A model generated the notes under the pieces. That model did no database searches and was not told the DNA's origin. It was given only the letters and a program-made list of their open reading frames with translations. Both the position numbers and the translations under genes were made by a program. A stretch of 64,000 nucleotides of DNA, taken from NCBI RefSeq assembly GCF_001423615.1, contig NZ_LMOU01000001.1:210742-274741 (forward strand), read 5' to 3'. Shown here piece by piece: positions 11,185-20,987 of the stretch. The DNA is from Microbacterium sp. Leaf159 (GTDB taxonomy: Bacteria > Actinomycetota > Actinomycetes > Actinomycetales > Microbacteriaceae). Each line of letters opens with the position of its first letter. The stretch's first letter is position 1.

Positions 11185-12396
11185 GGTCCCCTTCCCCTGG
11201 GCGATCCGGCACCGGCAGACGGACGCCTTCCGTCCGATCTCACGATCGACCCGGCTGTGCCGTTCTCGGCCTATCTGCACGTCCCCTTCTGCCGGGTGCG
11301 CTGCGGCTATTGCGACTTCAACACCTATACGTCCGGCGAGCTTCGCGGTGCGAAGCAGGAGGACTACGCCTCGACGCTGATCACCGAGATCGACCTGGCG
11401 AAGCGCGTTCTTGAGGATGCGGGCGCACTGCGCCCGATGGACACGGTGTTCTTCGGCGGAGGCACGCCGACTCTCCTGCCCGCGGGAGATCTCGCCCGGA
11501 TGCTCGGTGCGGCGACCGACGCGTTCGGTCTGACGGACGGCGCCGAGGTGACAGTCGAGGCGAACCCCGACACGGTGACGCCCGAGGTCGCCCGCACACT
11601 CGCGGATGCCGGTGTGACGAGGCTCTCGATCGGCATGCAGTCGGCAGTGCCGCATGTGCTCGCCGCTCTCGACCGCACCCATCGCCCCGAGAATGTGACG
11701 ACGGCGGTCGCTGCGGCGAAGGACGCAGGCCTCGCGGTCAGCGTGGACCTCATCTACGGCGCCCCCGGTGAGTCGCTCGGTGATTGGGAGGCATCGCTCG
11801 ATGCGGCGCTCGCACTCGAGTCGGACCACATCTCGGCTTACGCGCTGATCATCGAGGACGGCACGAAGCTCGCGCGGCAGATCCGCCGAGGCGAGGTGCC
11901 GACGCCGGACGACGACCTGCAGGCCGACATGTACGAGCTCGCCGATGCGCGTCTCGCAGCGGCGGGCTTCGACTGGTACGAGATCAGCAACTGGTCGCGC
12001 ACTGTGGAACAGCGCTCGCGACACAACCTCGCGTACTGGCGGGGGAGCGACTGGTGGGGCTTCGGCCCCGGCGCGCACAGCCACGTCGCAGGGCTCCGGT
12101 GGTGGAACGTGAAGCACCCGGCCGCCTATGCGCAGCGTCTCGCCGCCGAGGAGTCGCCTGCTGCCGGAACCGAGCGTCCTGATGCGGAATCGAGGACCCT
12201 CGAGCGGGTCCTGCTGCTGAGCCGCATCCGCGAGGGGATCGCGGTCACCGACCTGCAGCCGGACAAGCGCGCGCGTGTCGCCGGCCTGATCGCGGACGGC
12301 CTCGTCGACCCCGCCGCCGCGGTGCGCGGGCGCGTGCAGCTCACGCTGCGCGGACGCCTTCTCGCTGACGCCGTGGTGCGCGAGCTCACGGACTGA
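11179..12396 (+). CDS. hemW: HemW-like radical SAM heme chaperone
   Basis: A 405-residue radical SAM protein. The 4Fe-4S motif C-RVR-C-GY-C is at Cys38, 42 and 45, followed by DF as in HemW; HemN proteins usually have a further Cys after this motif. FFGGGTPTLL and EANPD motifs follow, then the HemW C-terminal domain. HemW proteins bind heme and are thought to insert it into respiratory enzymes; they are often misnamed coproporphyrinogen oxidase. The start ATG is the last of the repeat array and is coupled by TGATG. It ends 16 bases from the convergent esterase. Confidence 0.9.
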   Translation: MAGPLPLGDPAPADGRLPSDLTIDPAVPFSAYLHVPFCRVRCGYCDFNTYTSGELRGAKQEDYASTLITEIDLAKRVLEDAGALRPMDTVFFGGGTPTLLPAGDLARMLGAATDAFGLTDGAEVTVEANPDTVTPEVARTLADAGVTRLSIGMQSAVPHVLAALDRTHRPENVTTAVAAAKDAGLAVSVDLIYGAPGESLGDWEASLDAALALESDHISAYALIIEDGTKLARQIRRGEVPTPDDDLQADMYELADARLAAAGFDWYEISNWSRTVEQRSRHNLAYWRGSDWWGFGPGAHSHVAGLRWWNVKHPAAYAQRLAAEESPAAGTERPDAESRTLERVLLLSRIREGIAVTDLQPDKRARVAGLIADGLVDPAAAVRGRVQLTLRGRLLADAVVRELTD

Positions 12397-12412
12397 CCAC
12401 CGGTCGGGGTCG

Positions 12413-13828
12413 CTACGGCAGCAGGTCGAGTGCCCCTGTACGTCGCTGTGCGACGGTGGAGGTCTGGGTGTCGAACAGTCGCGTCATCCGTTCGGGGCCG
12501 AACCGCGACCACCCCGGGTCACCGGTCTTGATGAAGGCGATCCACGCCGAGTGCATCTCCTCTGCGAGGTCCTGCGGCGCATCGGCACCGGCGAGCCGTT
12601 GTGCTTCTGGATCGCCGAGACGGTCGAACACGAAGCCCAGCTCGAGAGCGTGGGCTGCACGCAGGTCGCGGACAGTGCTCTGCCAGGCGAACTCGTAGAC
12701 ATAGGTCGGCGCCGTGCGCGCACTGGCCAGCCGGGTCAGGGGCGCGCGCAGCATGATGTCTGTGGCGAGCTGGCCGAAGATCTCGCCCGTGGAGGCTCCG
12801 GGGAAGGTCGCACGATAGGCCGCGACGGCCGTCCGCGGGATCCTCAGGGCGAGTCGTGCGAGCAGCAGCTTCGCCGGACTGATGCCGGCGAGGGCTGCCG
12901 GAGGGAACCAGAGGCGATACTCGTCGGTGTTGCTCCCGATGAGAAGCGGGACGTCAGTGTCGGCGAGGACCTCGTGCGGCGAGTGGGGAAGAGACTCGGC
13001 ATCCACCGCGAACTGGAACCCCGGGGCCCCGCCCAGCGGCGACGAGCCGGCGGCCTGTCGCCTGCGCGCATGGAGCAGCTTCGCGGGAGTTGCTCCGAGG
13101 AAGCTCGCGCGGTCGGCTCTGACGCCGAGCCGCTTCGCCAGCTGCGCCGTGACGCGGCCCGCTTTCTTCGCGGTCTGCGCCTCGAGCGGTCCGGATTCGA
13201 TGATCGCCCGCGCGATCAGCGAGCGGGACGAGGGGTTCGCGAGCAGACCGGCGACGATCGCGCCTCCGGCGGATTCGCCCATGGCCGTGATCTGCGACGG
13301 GTCGCCGCCGAACGAGGCGATCTCGCCGTGCACCCAGGCGAGCCCGGCCGCGGCGTCCCGCAGGCCGAGATTCCGAGGGGCACCGTCGAGCACGGAGAAG
13401 CCCTCGGAGCCCAGACGGTAGTTGATCGACGCGAACACGATCCCGGCCCGGGCGAACGCGGCCCCGTCGTAGAGAGGGAGTGCGGCGGTACCCCGTTCGA
13501 GCGCACCGCCGTGGATCCAGAGCACGACCGGCGCGCCCGCGGCATCCTCCGGCGCCCAGATGTTGATGGAGAGGATCTCGTCTCCCGGGATCTCGACCGA
13601 ACCCAGCAGGTCGCCGATCGCCCCGGGGTACGGATGCTGCGGAGCAGTCGGCCCGAACGCCGTGGCGTCGCGGACGCCCTCCCACGCGGGAGCGGGCTGC
13701 GGCCCGCGAAAGCGGTTCGGCCCGAACGGAGCGGCGGCGTACGGGATGCCCAGGTAGCGACGCACTCCGTCGATCGCTTCGCCCCGCACGATTCCGGTGG
13801 ACACGGTGACCTGCGGCGCGACACTCAT
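12413..13828 (-). CDS. Carboxylesterase, type B (para-nitrobenzyl esterase-like)
   Basis: A 471-residue alpha/beta hydrolase of the carboxylesterase/cholinesterase group. The oxyanion segment is WIHGGAL near 104-110, the nucleophile elbow GESAGG is centred on Ser186 and a DEYRLW segment lies near residue 300. It should hydrolyse carboxylic esters; no signal peptide is seen, so it is probably cytoplasmic. I chose the ATG at 13828 because TACGAT lies seven bases upstream of it. An ATG at 13837 would add three residues but falls inside that hexamer. Confidence 0.87.
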   Translation of the reverse strand: MSVAPQVTVSTGIVRGEAIDGVRRYLGIPYAAAPFGPNRFRGPQPAPAWEGVRDATAFGPTAPQHPYPGAIGDLLGSVEIPGDEILSINIWAPEDAAGAPVVLWIHGGALERGTAALPLYDGAAFARAGIVFASINYRLGSEGFSVLDGAPRNLGLRDAAAGLAWVHGEIASFGGDPSQITAMGESAGGAIVAGLLANPSSRSLIARAIIESGPLEAQTAKKAGRVTAQLAKRLGVRADRASFLGATPAKLLHARRRQAAGSSPLGGAPGFQFAVDAESLPHSPHEVLADTDVPLLIGSNTDEYRLWFPPAALAGISPAKLLLARLALRIPRTAVAAYRATFPGASTGEIFGQLATDIMLRAPLTRLASARTAPTYVYEFAWQSTVRDLRAAHALELGFVFDRLGDPEAQRLAGADAPQDLAEEMHSAWIAFIKTGDPGWSRFGPERMTRLFDTQTSTVAQRRTGALDLLP

Positions 13829-13835
13829 ACCCGTC

Positions 13836-13841
13836 ATCGTA
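13836..13841 (-). promoter_or_regulatory. -10 element of the carboxylesterase
   Basis: On the minus strand TACGAT is followed by seven bases and ATG (13828), with no Shine-Dalgarno sequence. The spacing matches the leaderless pattern seen elsewhere in the window. It lies about 30 bases from the divergent hrcA promoter. Confidence 0.4.
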
Positions 13842-13872
13842 GGGGGATCAGCGCGGCACCCGCCTCGGCGGG

Positions 13873-13904
13873 TAGAATTGGCACTCGTACCCAGTGAGTG
13901 CCAG
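13873..13904 (+). promoter_or_regulatory. hrcA promoter with CIRCE operator
   Basis: TAGAAT at 13873-13878 is the likely -10. It abuts an inverted repeat, TTGGCACTC at 13878-13886, nine bases, then GAGTGCCAG at 13896-13904. This matches the CIRCE consensus TTAGCACTC-N9-GAGTGCTAA at 16 of 18 arm positions or nearly so. CIRCE is the known binding site of HrcA, so the hrcA-dnaJ unit is probably autoregulated and heat-inducible. GAGGGAGG follows as ribosome site. Confidence 0.9.
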
Positions 13905-13919
13905 AGGGAGGGAGTTGCG

Positions 13920-14951
13920 ATGGTCAGTGAAAGAGGCCTCCAGGTTCTCCGCGCGATCGTGCAGGACTACGTCGAGACGCACGAGCCGGTCGGCAGTCGA
14001 TCGATCGTCGACCGCTATTCGTTCGGTGTGTCCGCCGCGACGATCCGCAACGACATGGCACTGCTCGAAGACGAAGAGCTCATCGCCGCACCTCACACAT
14101 CGTCCGGCCGCGTCCCGACCGACAAGGGCTACCGCGTCTTCGTCGACCACCTCGCGCAGCTGCGTCCGCTCACGGTCGCGCAGCGCACGGCGATCGAGTC
14201 GTTCCTGACGGCACCCTCCGACCTCGACGACCTGATGGTGCGCACCGTCCGCGTGCTCACCCAGCTCACGGGCCAGGTCGCACTCGCTCAGTACCCCTCG
14301 TTCGCGCGGGCGCACCTCACGCATCTCGAACTCGTCGCGCTGTCGCCCAACCGGCTGCTGATCGTCCTCGTCACCGATGCGGGTGGGGTCTCCCAGCGCA
14401 TGGCGCCGCTGCCGGTCGACGTCGATGAAGCCGACATGGCGATCCTCCGTGCGCGACTGTCGGCGCTCATCACGGGGCGGGCGGTGAGCGATGCGGCCGA
14501 GCGGCTGCAGAACCTGCTCGCCGCAGACGAGCACCCGAACGACGTGGCGCTCCGGGCTCTCGCGACGATCATCATCGACGAGCTCGGTGCTTTCCGCCAG
14601 GAGCGCCTGGTGATGGCGGGAGCCGCGACCCTGGCGCGACGCGAGCAGGACTTCCGCGGCAGCATCCACCCTCTGCTCGAGGCGATCGAGGAGCAGGTCA
14701 CCCTGCTGCGCCTGATGAGCGAGATGGAGGCGGATTCTCATGGCCTCGCGGCCAGCATCGGCACGGAGAACGCCTCGTTCGGCCTCGGCGAGGCATCGAT
14801 CGTGGCCAGCAACTACGCCGCGCCCAGCGGCACGGCGCGTGTCGGCGTGATGGGGCCGACGCGCATGGACTATCCGAGCAATCTCGCGGCTGCGCGGGCT
14901 GTGGCCCGCTACCTTTCGCGGATGCTCGATGAAGACGAGGCGTCCCGCTGA
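13920..14951 (+). CDS. hrcA: Heat-inducible transcription repressor HrcA
   Basis: A 343-residue HrcA. An N-terminal winged helix (VGSRSIVDRY, then SAATIRNDMALLEDEELI near residues 25-55) is followed by the GRVPTDKGYRVFVD motif and the C-terminal GAF-like region. It represses heat-shock genes by binding CIRCE, and the operator is directly upstream. The ATG at 13920 is preceded by GGGAGGGAG; longer upstream frames run through the operator and are rejected. dnaJ follows after 39 bases. Confidence 0.96.
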   Translation: MVSERGLQVLRAIVQDYVETHEPVGSRSIVDRYSFGVSAATIRNDMALLEDEELIAAPHTSSGRVPTDKGYRVFVDHLAQLRPLTVAQRTAIESFLTAPSDLDDLMVRTVRVLTQLTGQVALAQYPSFARAHLTHLELVALSPNRLLIVLVTDAGGVSQRMAPLPVDVDEADMAILRARLSALITGRAVSDAAERLQNLLAADEHPNDVALRALATIIIDELGAFRQERLVMAGAATLARREQDFRGSIHPLLEAIEEQVTLLRLMSEMEADSHGLAASIGTENASFGLGEASIVASNYAAPSGTARVGVMGPTRMDYPSNLAAARAVARYLSRMLDEDEASR

Positions 14952-14990
14952 CGCGGGCGCCCAGAGAACAGCACACGCAGAAGGGCCATT

Positions 14991-16106
14991 GTGGCAGACC
15001 ACTACGAGGTACTCGGCGTCTCCCGTGACGCCTCCACCGACGAGATCAAGAAGGCGTACCGACGCCTGGCTCGTCAGCTCCACCCCGACGTGAACCCGGG
15101 TGAAGACGCCGCCGAGCGGTTCAAGCTCGTCACGCACGCGTACGACGTGCTCAGCGACGACGATTCGCGTCGTCGCTACGACATGGGCGGCGGAGACGGC
15201 GCGGCCGGGAACTTCGGCGGCTTCGGCGGTTTCGGCGACATCTTCGAGACGTTCTTCGGTGCGGGGCAAGGCGGCGGCAGGGGAGCGCGTCCGCGGTCCC
15301 GCCGGGAGCGCGGGCAGGATGCCCTGGTCCGCGTGACGCTCGATCTGGGCGACGTCGTGTTCGGTGCGCATCGCGACATCGAGGTCGACACGGCGGTGCT
15401 GTGCGAGACCTGCAACGGTTCGTGCTGCCAGGAAGGCACGTCTCCCGTCACCTGCGACATCTGCGGAGGGTCCGGTCACGTGCAGCGCCAGGTGCGCAGC
15501 CTACTCGGCAACGTCGTGACGTCCCAGCCCTGCGGCACCTGCGAAGGCTATGGCACGACCATCCCGTACCCATGCGGCACCTGCGGCGGTCAGGGACGCG
15601 TGCGCTCGCGTCGCACGGTCTCGCTCGACATCCCGGCCGGCGTCGAGACGGGTCTGCGTCTTCAGCTCCCCGGCTCCGGCGAGGTCGGCAAGGCCGGCGG
15701 CCCGAACGGCGACCTGTACGTCGAGGTCACGGTCAATCCGCACCCTTCGTTCAGCCGTGACGGCGACGATCTGCTGGCGACCCTCGAGGTCTCGATGCCC
15801 GACGCGATCCTGGGCACCGAGACCACGATCCAGGGGCTCGACGGCGAGGTCGACCTCGAGGTCCGCTCCGGTGTGCAGTCGGGTGACGTCCTGACGATCA
15901 AGGGCCGCGGCATCACTCCGCTGCGAGGCAGCCAGCGCGGCGATCTGCGCGTCGGCGTCCAGGTTGTCACCCCGACCAAGCTCGATTCCGCACAGCGGGC
16001 GCTCATCGAGGACTTCGCGAAGAAGACGAAGGCGCCGGGCCCCCAGCTCGCGCAGTTCCAGCAGGGACTCTTCTCGAAGCTCCGCGACCGCTTCCGCTCG
16101 CACTGA
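14991..16106 (+). CDS. dnaJ: Chaperone DnaJ (DnaJ2 type)
   Basis: A 371-residue DnaJ. The J domain has HPD at residues 31-33, followed by a Gly/Phe-rich stretch, a four-repeat zinc centre and the C-terminal substrate-binding domains. It stimulates DnaK ATPase and delivers substrates. The zinc repeats are [23 protein letters not shown] and CGTCGGQG. The first repeat reads NGSCC where NGSGA-like residues are more usual, adding two extra cysteines near the metal site. The start is GTG. It sits in the hrcA operon, as second dnaJ copies of actinobacteria commonly do. Confidence 0.95.
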   Translation: MADHYEVLGVSRDASTDEIKKAYRRLARQLHPDVNPGEDAAERFKLVTHAYDVLSDDDSRRRYDMGGGDGAAGNFGGFGGFGDIFETFFGAGQGGGRGARPRSRRERGQDALVRVTLDLGDVVFGAHRDIEVDTAVLCETCNGSCCQEGTSPVTCDICGGSGHVQRQVRSLLGNVVTSQPCGTCEGYGTTIPYPCGTCGGQGRVRSRRTVSLDIPAGVETGLRLQLPGSGEVGKAGGPNGDLYVEVTVNPHPSFSRDGDDLLATLEVSMPDAILGTETTIQGLDGEVDLEVRSGVQSGDVLTIKGRGITPLRGSQRGDLRVGVQVVTPTKLDSAQRALIEDFAKKTKAPGPQLAQFQQGLFSKLRDRFRSH

Positions 16107-16120
16107 CCCGGACGGCGCTC

Positions 16121-16849
16121 ATGGCTCTGCACTTCCTCGTCGAATCGTCGTCGGATGCCGCAGTCGGCGACCTCGTGTCGCTCACCGGGGCCGAGGCCAA
16201 GCACGCCGCGGTGGTCCGCCGACTCCGCGTCGGCGAGGCGGTGACGGTCGGCGACGGCGCGGGCGTGTGGCTCACCGGTGTCGCCGAGGAGGTCTCGCCC
16301 TCCCGTGTCGACGTCCGTGTGTCCGAGCGATCGGCAGATCCCGCGCCCACTCCTCGTCTCGTCCTCGTGCAGGCGCTGGCGAAGGGCGATCGCGACGAGC
16401 TCGCGGTGCAGGCCGCCTGCGAGCTCGGCGTCGACGAGATCGTGCCATGGCAGGCGAGCCGCAGCATCTCGAGGTGGGAGGGCGCCAAGGCGGTCAAAGG
16501 CCGAGAGCGCTGGGCGACCATCGTCCGCGAGGCAGCCAAGCAGGCGCATCGGGCATGGGTTCCTGAGGTGTCGGTCCCGGCATCGACCGCAGATCTCGTG
16601 AAGCGTGCGTCGTCCGAGCGCGTGCTGCTGCTCGATCCGAGCGCGACCACCCGGTTGTCGGAGCTCGAGCCCGACGGGCGAGACCTCGTGCTCGTGGTCG
16701 GACCGGAAGGCGGCATCTCGGATGATGAGCTGGCGAAGCTGTCCGACGCCGGTGCCGAACGCGTGCTGCTCGGAGACACGGTGCTGCGCACCTCGACAGC
16801 GGGCCCCGCGGCCATCGCGGTCCTGTCCGTGGCGCTCGGTCGCTGGTGA
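16121..16849 (+). CDS. rsmE: 16S rRNA (uracil-1498-N3)-methyltransferase
   Basis: A 242-residue RsmE. The N-terminal PUA-like part is followed by a SPOUT methyltransferase domain with VLVVGPEGGISDDE near residue 195 and LGDTVLRTSTAGPAA at the C-terminus, which form the trefoil knot that binds S-adenosylmethionine. It methylates U1498 in helix 44 of 16S rRNA. It starts 14 bases after dnaJ in the same operon. Confidence 0.95.
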   Translation: MALHFLVESSSDAAVGDLVSLTGAEAKHAAVVRRLRVGEAVTVGDGAGVWLTGVAEEVSPSRVDVRVSERSADPAPTPRLVLVQALAKGDRDELAVQAACELGVDEIVPWQASRSISRWEGAKAVKGRERWATIVREAAKQAHRAWVPEVSVPASTADLVKRASSERVLLLDPSATTRLSELEPDGRDLVLVVGPEGGISDDELAKLSDAGAERVLLGDTVLRTSTAGPAAIAVLSVALGRW

Positions 16850-16881
16850 TCGCGCGAGGGGCCCGTCCGCGCTGCGATCAG

Positions 16882-16887
16882 TAGACT
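16882..16887 (+). promoter_or_regulatory. -10 element for a leaderless HIT transcript
   Basis: TAGACT followed by six bases and the ATG at 16894. No Shine-Dalgarno sequence precedes that ATG. This suggests an internal promoter that lets HIT-phoH-ybeY-CNNM-era be made independently of HrcA control. Confidence 0.5.
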
Positions 16888-16893
16888 GAGAGC

Positions 16894-17241
16894 ATGTCCG
16901 AGCCCTCGATCTTCACGCGCATCCTGAACGGTGACATCCCCGGCGAGATCCTGCTCGACACCGGTCGGGTGTTCGCGATCCGTGACATCAACCCGCAGGC
17001 GCCGCTCCATGCGCTCGTGATCCCCAAGACCGAGGACTATCGCGACGTCACCGAGCTGGCGGCGGGTGACCCCGGTCTGCTCGCGGAGATCGTCGCAGCG
17101 GCCGCGCAGCTCGCGTCCGAGCACGCGAACGGCGAGTACCGCCTCATCTTCAACAACGGCGCGAGCGCCGCCCAGTCCGTCTTCCACGTGCACGCCCATG
17201 TGCTCGGCAACATCGAGGAGAACAAGCTCGTTGGCTTCTGA
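16894..17241 (+). CDS. HIT domain nucleotide-binding protein (HINT type)
   Basis: A 115-residue HIT protein, full length for the HINT branch. It has the early IFTRILNGDIP motif, LIFNNGASAAQSV in the middle and the catalytic triad HVHAHV near residues 98-103. HINT proteins hydrolyse AMP-lysine and adenosine phosphoramidates; the physiological substrate is unclear. It overlaps the downstream phoH start by 11 bases. Confidence 0.93.
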   Translation: MSEPSIFTRILNGDIPGEILLDTGRVFAIRDINPQAPLHALVIPKTEDYRDVTELAAGDPGLLAEIVAAAAQLASEHANGEYRLIFNNGASAAQSVFHVHAHVLGNIEENKLVGF

Positions 17242-18331
17242 CGAAAACGATTCCGTGACCGCATCCGACACCGCCGTCGAGAAGATCTACGCCGACGGTG
17301 TCGCCATGGTGCAGCTCCTCGGCCCCCAGGACCGACTGCTGCGGATGCTCGAGAAGGAGCACCGAGACGTCCAGGTGCTCGTGCGAGGCAACGAGATCAC
17401 CCTCACGGGTGCGGCTGACGCCGTCGCGAAGGCGAAGACACTCGTCGACGAGCTGATGACCATGACGAAGGCCGGCCACGACCTCGCTCCGAGCGATGTG
17501 ACCAGCTCGGCGCGTCTCCTGCGCAATGACGGTGGTCCCCGCCCGAGCGAGGTGCTCGGCGAGGCCATCCTGTCGACCAGGGGCAAGGTCATCCGCCCCA
17601 AGACCCTCGGCCAGAAGGAGTACGTCGACGCGATCGAGGAGAACACGATCGTCTTCGGCATCGGCCCGGCCGGTACCGGAAAGACCTACCTCGCGATGGC
17701 GAAGGCCGTCCAGGCGCTGCAGCGCAAGGAGGTCACCAGGATCATCCTCACGCGTCCTGCCGTCGAGGCCGGCGAGCGACTGGGGTTCCTGCCCGGCACT
17801 CTCACCGACAAGATCGACCCGTACCTGCGCCCGCTCTACGATGCGCTGAACGAGATGATGGACCCCGAGATCGTCCCTCGCCTGATGGCGACGGGGACGA
17901 TCGAAGTGGCACCCCTCGCGTACATGCGCGGCCGCACGCTCAACGACTCGTTCGTGGTGCTCGACGAGGCGCAGAACACCACGCCCGAGCAGATGAAGAT
18001 GTTCCTGACGCGTCTCGGCTTCGGCTCGAAGATGGTCGTCACGGGCGACATCACCCAGGTGGATCTTCCCCAGGGCTCGTCGGGACTGCGTCTCGTGACG
18101 CGCGTGCTCGACGGAATCGACGACATCCACTTCGCTCGCCTCACGAGTGAGGACGTGGTGCGTCACTCTCTCGTCGGCCGCATCGTCGATGCGTACAGCG
18201 AGTACGACGAACGCCGCACCGCTCAGCGCTTCGAGCGCGAGCAGGCTGCCGAGTTCGCCAATCGCGCCGACCGCCGAGGCGCACAACGACCAGGACCCCG
18301 GGACCGGATGCCGAAACGCGGCCTCTCCTGA
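17231..18331 (+). CDS. phoH: PhoH family ATPase
   Basis: A 366-residue PhoH-like protein. The N-terminal region is KH-like (about residues 15-85) and the ATPase domain has Walker A GPAGTGKT near 155 and the Walker B helicase-like [15 protein letters not shown] near 243. Members are RNA-associated ATPases, often beside ybeY as here. The start is TTG at 17231, chosen because AGGAG lies about nine bases upstream inside the HIT gene. A GTG at 17255 would give 358 residues. Confidence 0.92.
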   Translation: MASDENDSVTASDTAVEKIYADGVAMVQLLGPQDRLLRMLEKEHRDVQVLVRGNEITLTGAADAVAKAKTLVDELMTMTKAGHDLAPSDVTSSARLLRNDGGPRPSEVLGEAILSTRGKVIRPKTLGQKEYVDAIEENTIVFGIGPAGTGKTYLAMAKAVQALQRKEVTRIILTRPAVEAGERLGFLPGTLTDKIDPYLRPLYDALNEMMDPEIVPRLMATGTIEVAPLAYMRGRTLNDSFVVLDEAQNTTPEQMKMFLTRLGFGSKMVVTGDITQVDLPQGSSGLRLVTRVLDGIDDIHFARLTSEDVVRHSLVGRIVDAYSEYDERRTAQRFEREQAAEFANRADRRGAQRPGPRDRMPKRGLS

Positions 18332-18347
18332 TGAAACGAGCACAGCC

Positions 18348-18806
18348 ATGATCGAGATCAACAACGAGTCGGCCATCGACGTCGACGAGACGGTGCTGCA
18401 GCGACTGACCGACTTCAACCTCGCGCAGATGCATGTCAGCCCTGACGCCGAGGTCGCGATCGTGCTCGTCGACGAGGGCGCCATGGAGGCCCTCCACGTG
18501 CAGTGGATGGACGAGCCGGGCCCCACGGACGTGCTCAGCTTCCCGATGGACGAGCTGCGCCCCGGCACCGAGGACCGCCCGACCGCCCCCGGGCTGCTCG
18601 GCGACATCGTGCTCTGCCCGCAGGTCGCCGAGGCGCAGGCCCAGGCCGCCGGTCACACGCTGATGGACGAGCTGATCCTGCTCACCACTCACGGGCTGCT
18701 CCACCTGCTCGGGTTCGACCACGCCGAACCCGACGAGGAGCGCGAGATGTTCGGACTGCAGAAGGAGCTCATCCAGGGCTTCGCCGCGGCTGAACGTCGA
18801 CGATGA
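18348..18806 (+). CDS. ybeY: Endoribonuclease YbeY (rRNA maturation)
   Basis: A 152-residue YbeY with the zinc-binding signature [11 protein letters not shown] (His115, His119, His125). The conserved DVLSFPMDE segment is near residue 61. It is a metal-dependent ribonuclease in 16S rRNA 3' end maturation and ribosome quality control. The stop overlaps the next start as ATGA. Confidence 0.96.
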   Translation: MIEINNESAIDVDETVLQRLTDFNLAQMHVSPDAEVAIVLVDEGAMEALHVQWMDEPGPTDVLSFPMDELRPGTEDRPTAPGLLGDIVLCPQVAEAQAQAAGHTLMDELILLTTHGLLHLLGFDHAEPDEEREMFGLQKELIQGFAAAERRR

Positions 18807-20098
18807 CCGCGGCCCTCCTTCTCGCCGGCGCCGTTCTGCTGGTCGCGTTCGGCGGCCTCATGGCCGCGATCGATGCGGCCTTCGGCGTCACGTCGCGCTC
18901 CGACATCGCCGAGATGGGTACAGAAGGGCGCAACGCCCGGCAGCTGGTGCGCATCGCCGCGGACCCCGACGCACACGTCAACGCGGTCGCCTTCATCCGC
19001 GTTCTCGCCGAGACGGCGGCAGCGGTGCTCGTCACGGTCGCCTTCAGCATCCTGTTCGACAACATCTGGTGGGCGATGCTCGCCGCGGCGCTGCTGATGA
19101 CGGGCATCAGCTTCGTGCTGGTCGGGGCGAGTCCCCGATCCTTCGGCCGTCACCATGCCGAGGGGATGCTGCGCGCCAATGCGCCGGTGGTCCGCGGACT
19201 GCGCGTCATCCTCGGGCCGCTCGCCCAGGGGCTCGTCGTGCTGGGCAACCGGGTCACTCCAGGGCGCGGGCGCAGCTCGTTCACGTCGGAGGAGCAACTG
19301 CTGAGCATGGTCGACGAGGCTGCCTCGAACGACCTGATCGAGGCGGACGACCGCGACCTCATCCACTCCGTCTTCGACTTCACCGACCAGTTCGTGCGTG
19401 CGGTGATGGTGCCCCGAACCGAGATGGTGACCGTCGACGCGACGGCGACGACGAGTGAGGCCATGGCGCTGTTCCTGCAGCGCGGCGTCTCGCGCATGCC
19501 GGTGGTCGACGATGACGCCGACGACGTCGTCGGAGTGCTCTATCTCAAGGACCTCGTGCTGTTCGCCTTCCGCGACGAGAACGCGTGGCGAGCGGCATCC
19601 ATCCGACCCATCTCGCGGCCGGCGACCTTCGTCCCCGAGTCCATGCGCGCGGAGACGCTCCTGCAGCAGATGAAGCGGGATGCCGTGCACGTGTGCCTGG
19701 TGATCGACGAACACGGCGGAATCTCGGGACTCGTGACGCTCGAGGACCTCATCGAGGAACTCGTGGGCGAGATCTCCGACGAGTACGATCAGGTGTCGGC
19801 TGAAGTCGTCGAACTCGGCGACGGACGCTATCGCGTGAGCGCTCGACTCTCGTTGGAAGATGTCGGCGATCTGTTCGGCCTCGAGCTCGAGGACGAGGAC
19901 GTCGACTCCATCGGCGGTCTGCTCGGCAAGGCGCTCGGACAGGTTCCGCAGCCGGGAGCCACGGCGACGGTCGACGGACTGACGCTCACCGGCGGAGCCT
20001 CCAGAGGGCGAGGCCGCGGAATCGCGACGGTCTTCGTCGAACGAGCAGAGCACGACGCGGAATCGACCGCAGATGAGAGAGATGACGACGATGACTGA
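18803..20098 (+). CDS. CNNM/CorC-type membrane protein with CBS domains
   Basis: A 431-residue protein. An N-terminal CNNM transmembrane domain with about three to four spans (residues 3-130) is followed by paired CBS domains ([11 protein letters not shown] near 198 and the second after 260) and a C-terminal CorC-HlyC FAD-like domain. Homologues are implicated in magnesium and cobalt efflux or resistance; the hemolysin name sometimes used is historical. The tail is an acidic run. Its last codons overlap the era start. Confidence 0.92.
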   Translation: MTAALLLAGAVLLVAFGGLMAAIDAAFGVTSRSDIAEMGTEGRNARQLVRIAADPDAHVNAVAFIRVLAETAAAVLVTVAFSILFDNIWWAMLAAALLMTGISFVLVGASPRSFGRHHAEGMLRANAPVVRGLRVILGPLAQGLVVLGNRVTPGRGRSSFTSEEQLLSMVDEAASNDLIEADDRDLIHSVFDFTDQFVRAVMVPRTEMVTVDATATTSEAMALFLQRGVSRMPVVDDDADDVVGVLYLKDLVLFAFRDENAWRAASIRPISRPATFVPESMRAETLLQQMKRDAVHVCLVIDEHGGISGLVTLEDLIEELVGEISDEYDQVSAEVVELGDGRYRVSARLSLEDVGDLFGLELEDEDVDSIGGLLGKALGQVPQPGATATVDGLTLTGGASRGRGRGIATVFVERAEHDAESTADERDDDDD

Positions 20099-20987
20099 GC
20101 AGACGCGAAGCGGATTCGTGACCTTCGTGGGGCGGCCGAACGTCGGGAAGTCGACTCTCACGAACGCGCTGGTCGGCGAGAAGATCGCGATCACGAGCGA
20201 GAAGCCCCAGACCACACGACGGGCGATCCGCGGGATCGTCAACCGCCCGGAGGGGCAGCTCGTCATCGTGGACACCCCCGGCATCCACAAGCCCCGGACG
20301 CTCCTGGGCGAGCGGCTGAACGATCTCGTCGAGCAGGTTCTCGGCGACGTCGACGTCATCGGGTTCTGCGTGCCCGCGACTGAGAAGGTCGGTCCTGGTG
20401 ATCGCCGCATCGCCGCGTCGCTCGACGGATATCGCCGCGCCAAGAAGATCGCGATCGTCACGAAGACCGATGCGGCCAGCCGCGACGACATCACCGAACG
20501 ACTCATGGAGGTCGATGCGCTCCGCGAGGACTGGGACGCCGTGATCCCGATCTCCGCGCTCACGAACGACCAGCTCGAGGTGCTCGCCGACGAGGTGCTC
20601 TCCCTCATGCCCGAGGGGCCGGCGCTCTACGGCGAGGGCGTCACCACCGACGAGTCGGAGGAGGACCGGATCGCGGAGATGATCCGCGAGGCTGCGCTCG
20701 ACGGCGTCCGCGACGAGCTTCCGCACTCGATCGCTGTCGTGATCGACGACATCGCACCGCGTGAGGGCACCGACCTGACCGACGTGCACGCATCGATCGT
20801 GGTCGAGCGCGACAGTCAGAAGGCGATCATCATCGGCCACAAGGGCAAGCGCCTCGCCGACGTGGGGCGTCGCGCGCGCGTCGGCATCGAGGAGCTCCTG
20901 GGTACCCGGGTGTTCCTGGGATTGCACGTGAAGGTCGCGAAGGAATGGCAGCGCGACCCGAAGCAGCTCGGACGTCTCGGCTTCTGA
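20073..20987 (+). CDS. era: GTPase Era
   Basis: A 304-residue Era. The G1 motif GRPNVGKST begins near residue 20, the G3 DTPGIHKP and G4 TKTD motifs follow, and the C-terminal KH domain has IIIGHKGKRLADVGRRAR. It binds the 3' end of 16S rRNA during 30S assembly, consistent with the neighbouring ybeY and rsmE. Three in-frame ATGs (20073, 20082, 20091) precede the conserved region and none has a strong ribosome site; 20091 has the best spacing from GAGAGAG. All overlap the CNNM gene. Confidence 0.95.
   Translation: MREMTTMTEQTRSGFVTFVGRPNVGKSTLTNALVGEKIAITSEKPQTTRRAIRGIVNRPEGQLVIVDTPGIHKPRTLLGERLNDLVEQVLGDVDVIGFCVPATEKVGPGDRRIAASLDGYRRAKKIAIVTKTDAASRDDITERLMEVDALREDWDAVIPISALTNDQLEVLADEVLSLMPEGPALYGEGVTTDESEEDRIAEMIREAALDGVRDELPHSIAVVIDDIAPREGTDLTDVHASIVVERDSQKAIIIGHKGKRLADVGRRARVGIEELLGTRVFLGLHVKVAKEWQRDPKQLGRLGF

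Noticed and set aside
18803..20098. A hemolysin (toxin) because of HlyC-like annotation
   Set aside because: Domain order is CNNM plus CBS plus CorC-HlyC, which points to metal ion transport; the toxin name is historical.
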